Shown one piece after another: positions 62,464-64,000 of a DNA stretch of 64,000 bases. A program made the position numbers and the translations under genes. Within the stretch, counting starts at the first letter, position 1. Every line of letters begins with the position of its first letter. Source of the DNA: Soehngenia longivitae. Its GTDB lineage: Bacteria > Bacillota > Clostridia > Tissierellales > Tissierellaceae. The stretch spans positions 124,001 through 188,000 of the forward strand of contig NZ_SRIB01000002.1 in assembly GCF_004684055.1 (NCBI RefSeq), given 5' to 3'. The notes under the pieces are model-generated. The model searched no databases and had not been told where the DNA came from. It worked only from the letters and a program-made list of their open reading frames with translations.

Positions 62464-64000
62464 ATGAAAAGAGCTATGTCGATAGTATTGTCGCTGCTTA
62501 TGGTCTTAACATTAGTGCCAAACTTTTCTTATGCGGCTGAATTCTCAGATATGCCAGATGACTGGTCTAAACCAGCACTTGAGAAAGCTGTAGAGAATGG
62601 ATTATTGGTAGGAGATAACGGAAAGATTAGGCCAAAGGACAATTTAAAGAGAGCTGAAATGGCAACGGTTGTAAACAGAGCATTTGGGGCATATATAAAA
62701 GCACCTATATCTAAATTTGCTGATGTTTCAGTAACATCATGGTACTATGATGAAATGGCAAAAGCAGTTCAGATGCAAACTTTTAAAGGTGATGGGGAAA
62801 GACTAAATCCAGAGAATTTCATAACAAGAGAAGAAGCTTTCATAGTATTAGCAAGAGCATTGAAATTAGAGCCAAGTGCAACCCAACCAGAAGGATATAA
62901 AGATTTAAATGATATATCTTCATGGGCAAAAGGTGAACTCTATGCGATGATAAATGCAGGCTATGTCAATGGCTCAAATGGCTATATAAACCCTAAAGGG
63001 CTTATAACAAGAGCTGAATTTGCACAAGTGATGGACAACATAATCAAGACATATGTAAAGGCTAGCAGTGCAAATTTGACATTTACAGGCAATGTCATGG
63101 TCAATACATCAGGATTAGTATTAAAGGATAGCACAGTAGAAGGGGACCTTATAATCGGTGAAGGTGTAGCTAACGGAACAGTCACTCTTGACAATGTAGC
63201 GATAGAAGGAAGACTTATAGTAAGAGGCGGCGGAGTTAATTCAATAATCATTAAAGGAAACTCTACAGTTGGGCAAGTGATAGTTTCAAGACTTGATGGA
63301 GCTGTAAGAGTAGCAGTTGAATCAGGAGCTAAAGTAGAAGTACTTTACTTAGCAGATGGTAAAGATGAAGTCATATTAGAAGGCACACTAGATAAAGTCG
63401 TGGTTGACAAAAATGTAGAATTACAACTTAACAATGCTCAAATTAAAGAACTCAACATAAATGCAGAAAATGCATTAGTAAAAGTAGATAAAACATCAAA
63501 AGTTGATTTGTTAAACATAAGCAAAGAGGCTGAAAACGCTAAAGTTGAAGTTATGGGAACTGTAACCAAACTAGTAACAGAAGCTCCTAAAACTGCTATT
63601 TTAGGAGATGGTACAGTTACAGAGATAACAGTAAAACCTACTGCTGACAATACTGTCATATCAACAGAAGGAGGAAAAGTAGTAGTAGAAGAAGGAGCAG
63701 AAAATGTAACAGTTCCTGAAACACCTCCAATTGGTGGCGGTGGAGTTTATATACCACCAGCTTTGACATTAAATAGTGGAAGTGTAAAATTAAATGAAAG
63801 TGTAGAGGGAATTACAATAACTGGCAACAACATAACTGTAGAGGTAGATCCTAATACGCCAATTACAAAAATAGAAGCCACATTTTCAAATGCTGTAGAA
63901 ATCAAAGATTTAACGCTAATAAAAGGTGAAGAAGAAACAGAGATAGTAAAAGACAAAATAGCTCAAAATACCGAATATAAAGAAAAATATGAAAAATACA
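62464..64000 (+). CDS. SLH-domain surface protein, 3'-truncated by the window edge
   Basis: At least 512 residues with no stop before the window end. The signal peptide is residues 1-24 (ending FSYAA). Three SLH repeats follow (about 26-200: FSDMPDDWSKPALEKAVENG, FADVSVTSWYYDEMAKAV, YKDLNDISSWAKGELYAMINAGYVNG), with LKRAEMAT, ITREEAF and ITRAEFAQ motifs. A beta-strand-rich stretch (about 205-415: LTFTGNVMVNTSGLVLKDSTVEGDLIIGEG) looks like a beta-helix. A GGGGVYIPP hinge then leads to an unassigned domain. ATG 62464 is seven bases after AGGAGG; an in-frame ATG at 62458 is too close. Confidence 0.88.
   Translation, partial: MKRAMSIVLSLLMVLTLVPNFSYAAEFSDMPDDWSKPALEKAVENGLLVGDNGKIRPKDNLKRAEMATVVNRAFGAYIKAPISKFADVSVTSWYYDEMAKAVQMQTFKGDGERLNPENFITREEAFIVLARALKLEPSATQPEGYKDLNDISSWAKGELYAMINAGYVNGSNGYINPKGLITRAEFAQVMDNIIKTYVKASSANLTFTGNVMVNTSGLVLKDSTVEGDLIIGEGVANGTVTLDNVAIEGRLIVRGGGVNSIIIKGNSTVGQVIVSRLDGAVRVAVESGAKVEVLYLADGKDEVILEGTLDKVVVDKNVELQLNNAQIKELNINAENALVKVDKTSKVDLLNISKEAENAKVEVMGTVTKLVTEAPKTAILGDGTVTEITVKPTADNTVISTEGGKVVVEEGAENVTVPETPPIGGGGVYIPPALTLNSGSVKLNESVEGITITGNNITVEVDPNTPITKIEATFSNAVEIKDLTLIKGEEETEIVKDKIAQNTEYKEKYEKY

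Overview
The window comes from a low-GC, Gram-positive anaerobe of the Clostridia/Tissierellia type. This placement is an inference from gene content. Gene order follows the Bacillus subtilis yaaO-tmk-yaaQ-holB-yaaT-yabB-rsmI-abrB-metS-tatD-rnmV-ksgA-veg-ispE block. The other pointers are lysine fermentation by aminomutases, an in-frame UGA selenoprotein, a sigma-54 enhancer-binding regulator and a large S-layer gene set.

Region by region: (1) 1-1362, the end of an AMMECR1 gene plus its radical SAM partner. (2) 1467-8138, the conserved DNA-maintenance and translation block: PLP decarboxylase, thymidylate kinase, two tandem c-di-AMP receptors, DNA polymerase III delta prime, RicT, a small ferredoxin, two RNA methyltransferases and AbrB. 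(3) 8244-20884, an insertion into that block: a NurA/HerA pair, then a glycogen operon glgB-C-D-A, a degenerate phosphorylase-like gene and a pullulanase. (4) 20911-30696, the block resumes (YabE-like 3D protein, metS, tatD, rnmV, rsmA, veg, ispE). It is interrupted by a thiol/metal island: glutaredoxin, DUF1858, a small membrane protein, a HesB-like selenoprotein, and mgtE with an unusual leader. (5) 30792-39671, a lysine-degradation operon (kdd-kamA-kamB-kamC-kamD-kamE) behind a sigma-54 promoter, with its PAS/AAA+ activator and three copies of an upstream activator site. (6) 39795-64000, the cell-envelope region: a BTAD regulator, two tandem LTA-synthase-like enzymes, a C-terminal processing protease, a major S-layer protein, the DUF1659/DUF2922/YvrJ trio, an O-antigen-ligase-like protein, a CapD-like dehydratase, and three more SLH proteins, the last cut by the window edge.

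The observations I rate highest are these. The fifth gene of the glycogen operon keeps the phosphorylase fold signature but has lost the PLP lysine and the phosphate-site residues. The HesB-like gene reads through UGA with a SECIS-like hairpin, and it shares a near-identical 19-bp dyad with the glutaredoxin promoter. The mgtE leader combines a 29-codon upstream ORF with mutually exclusive helices, one of which would cover the mgtE ribosome binding site. The lysine operon shows a complete sigma-54 control circuit. WalR-like boxes sit at yabE and at the S-layer gene. No rRNA, tRNA, CRISPR array or insertion sequence was seen, and no stretch longer than about 300 bases lacks a gene.
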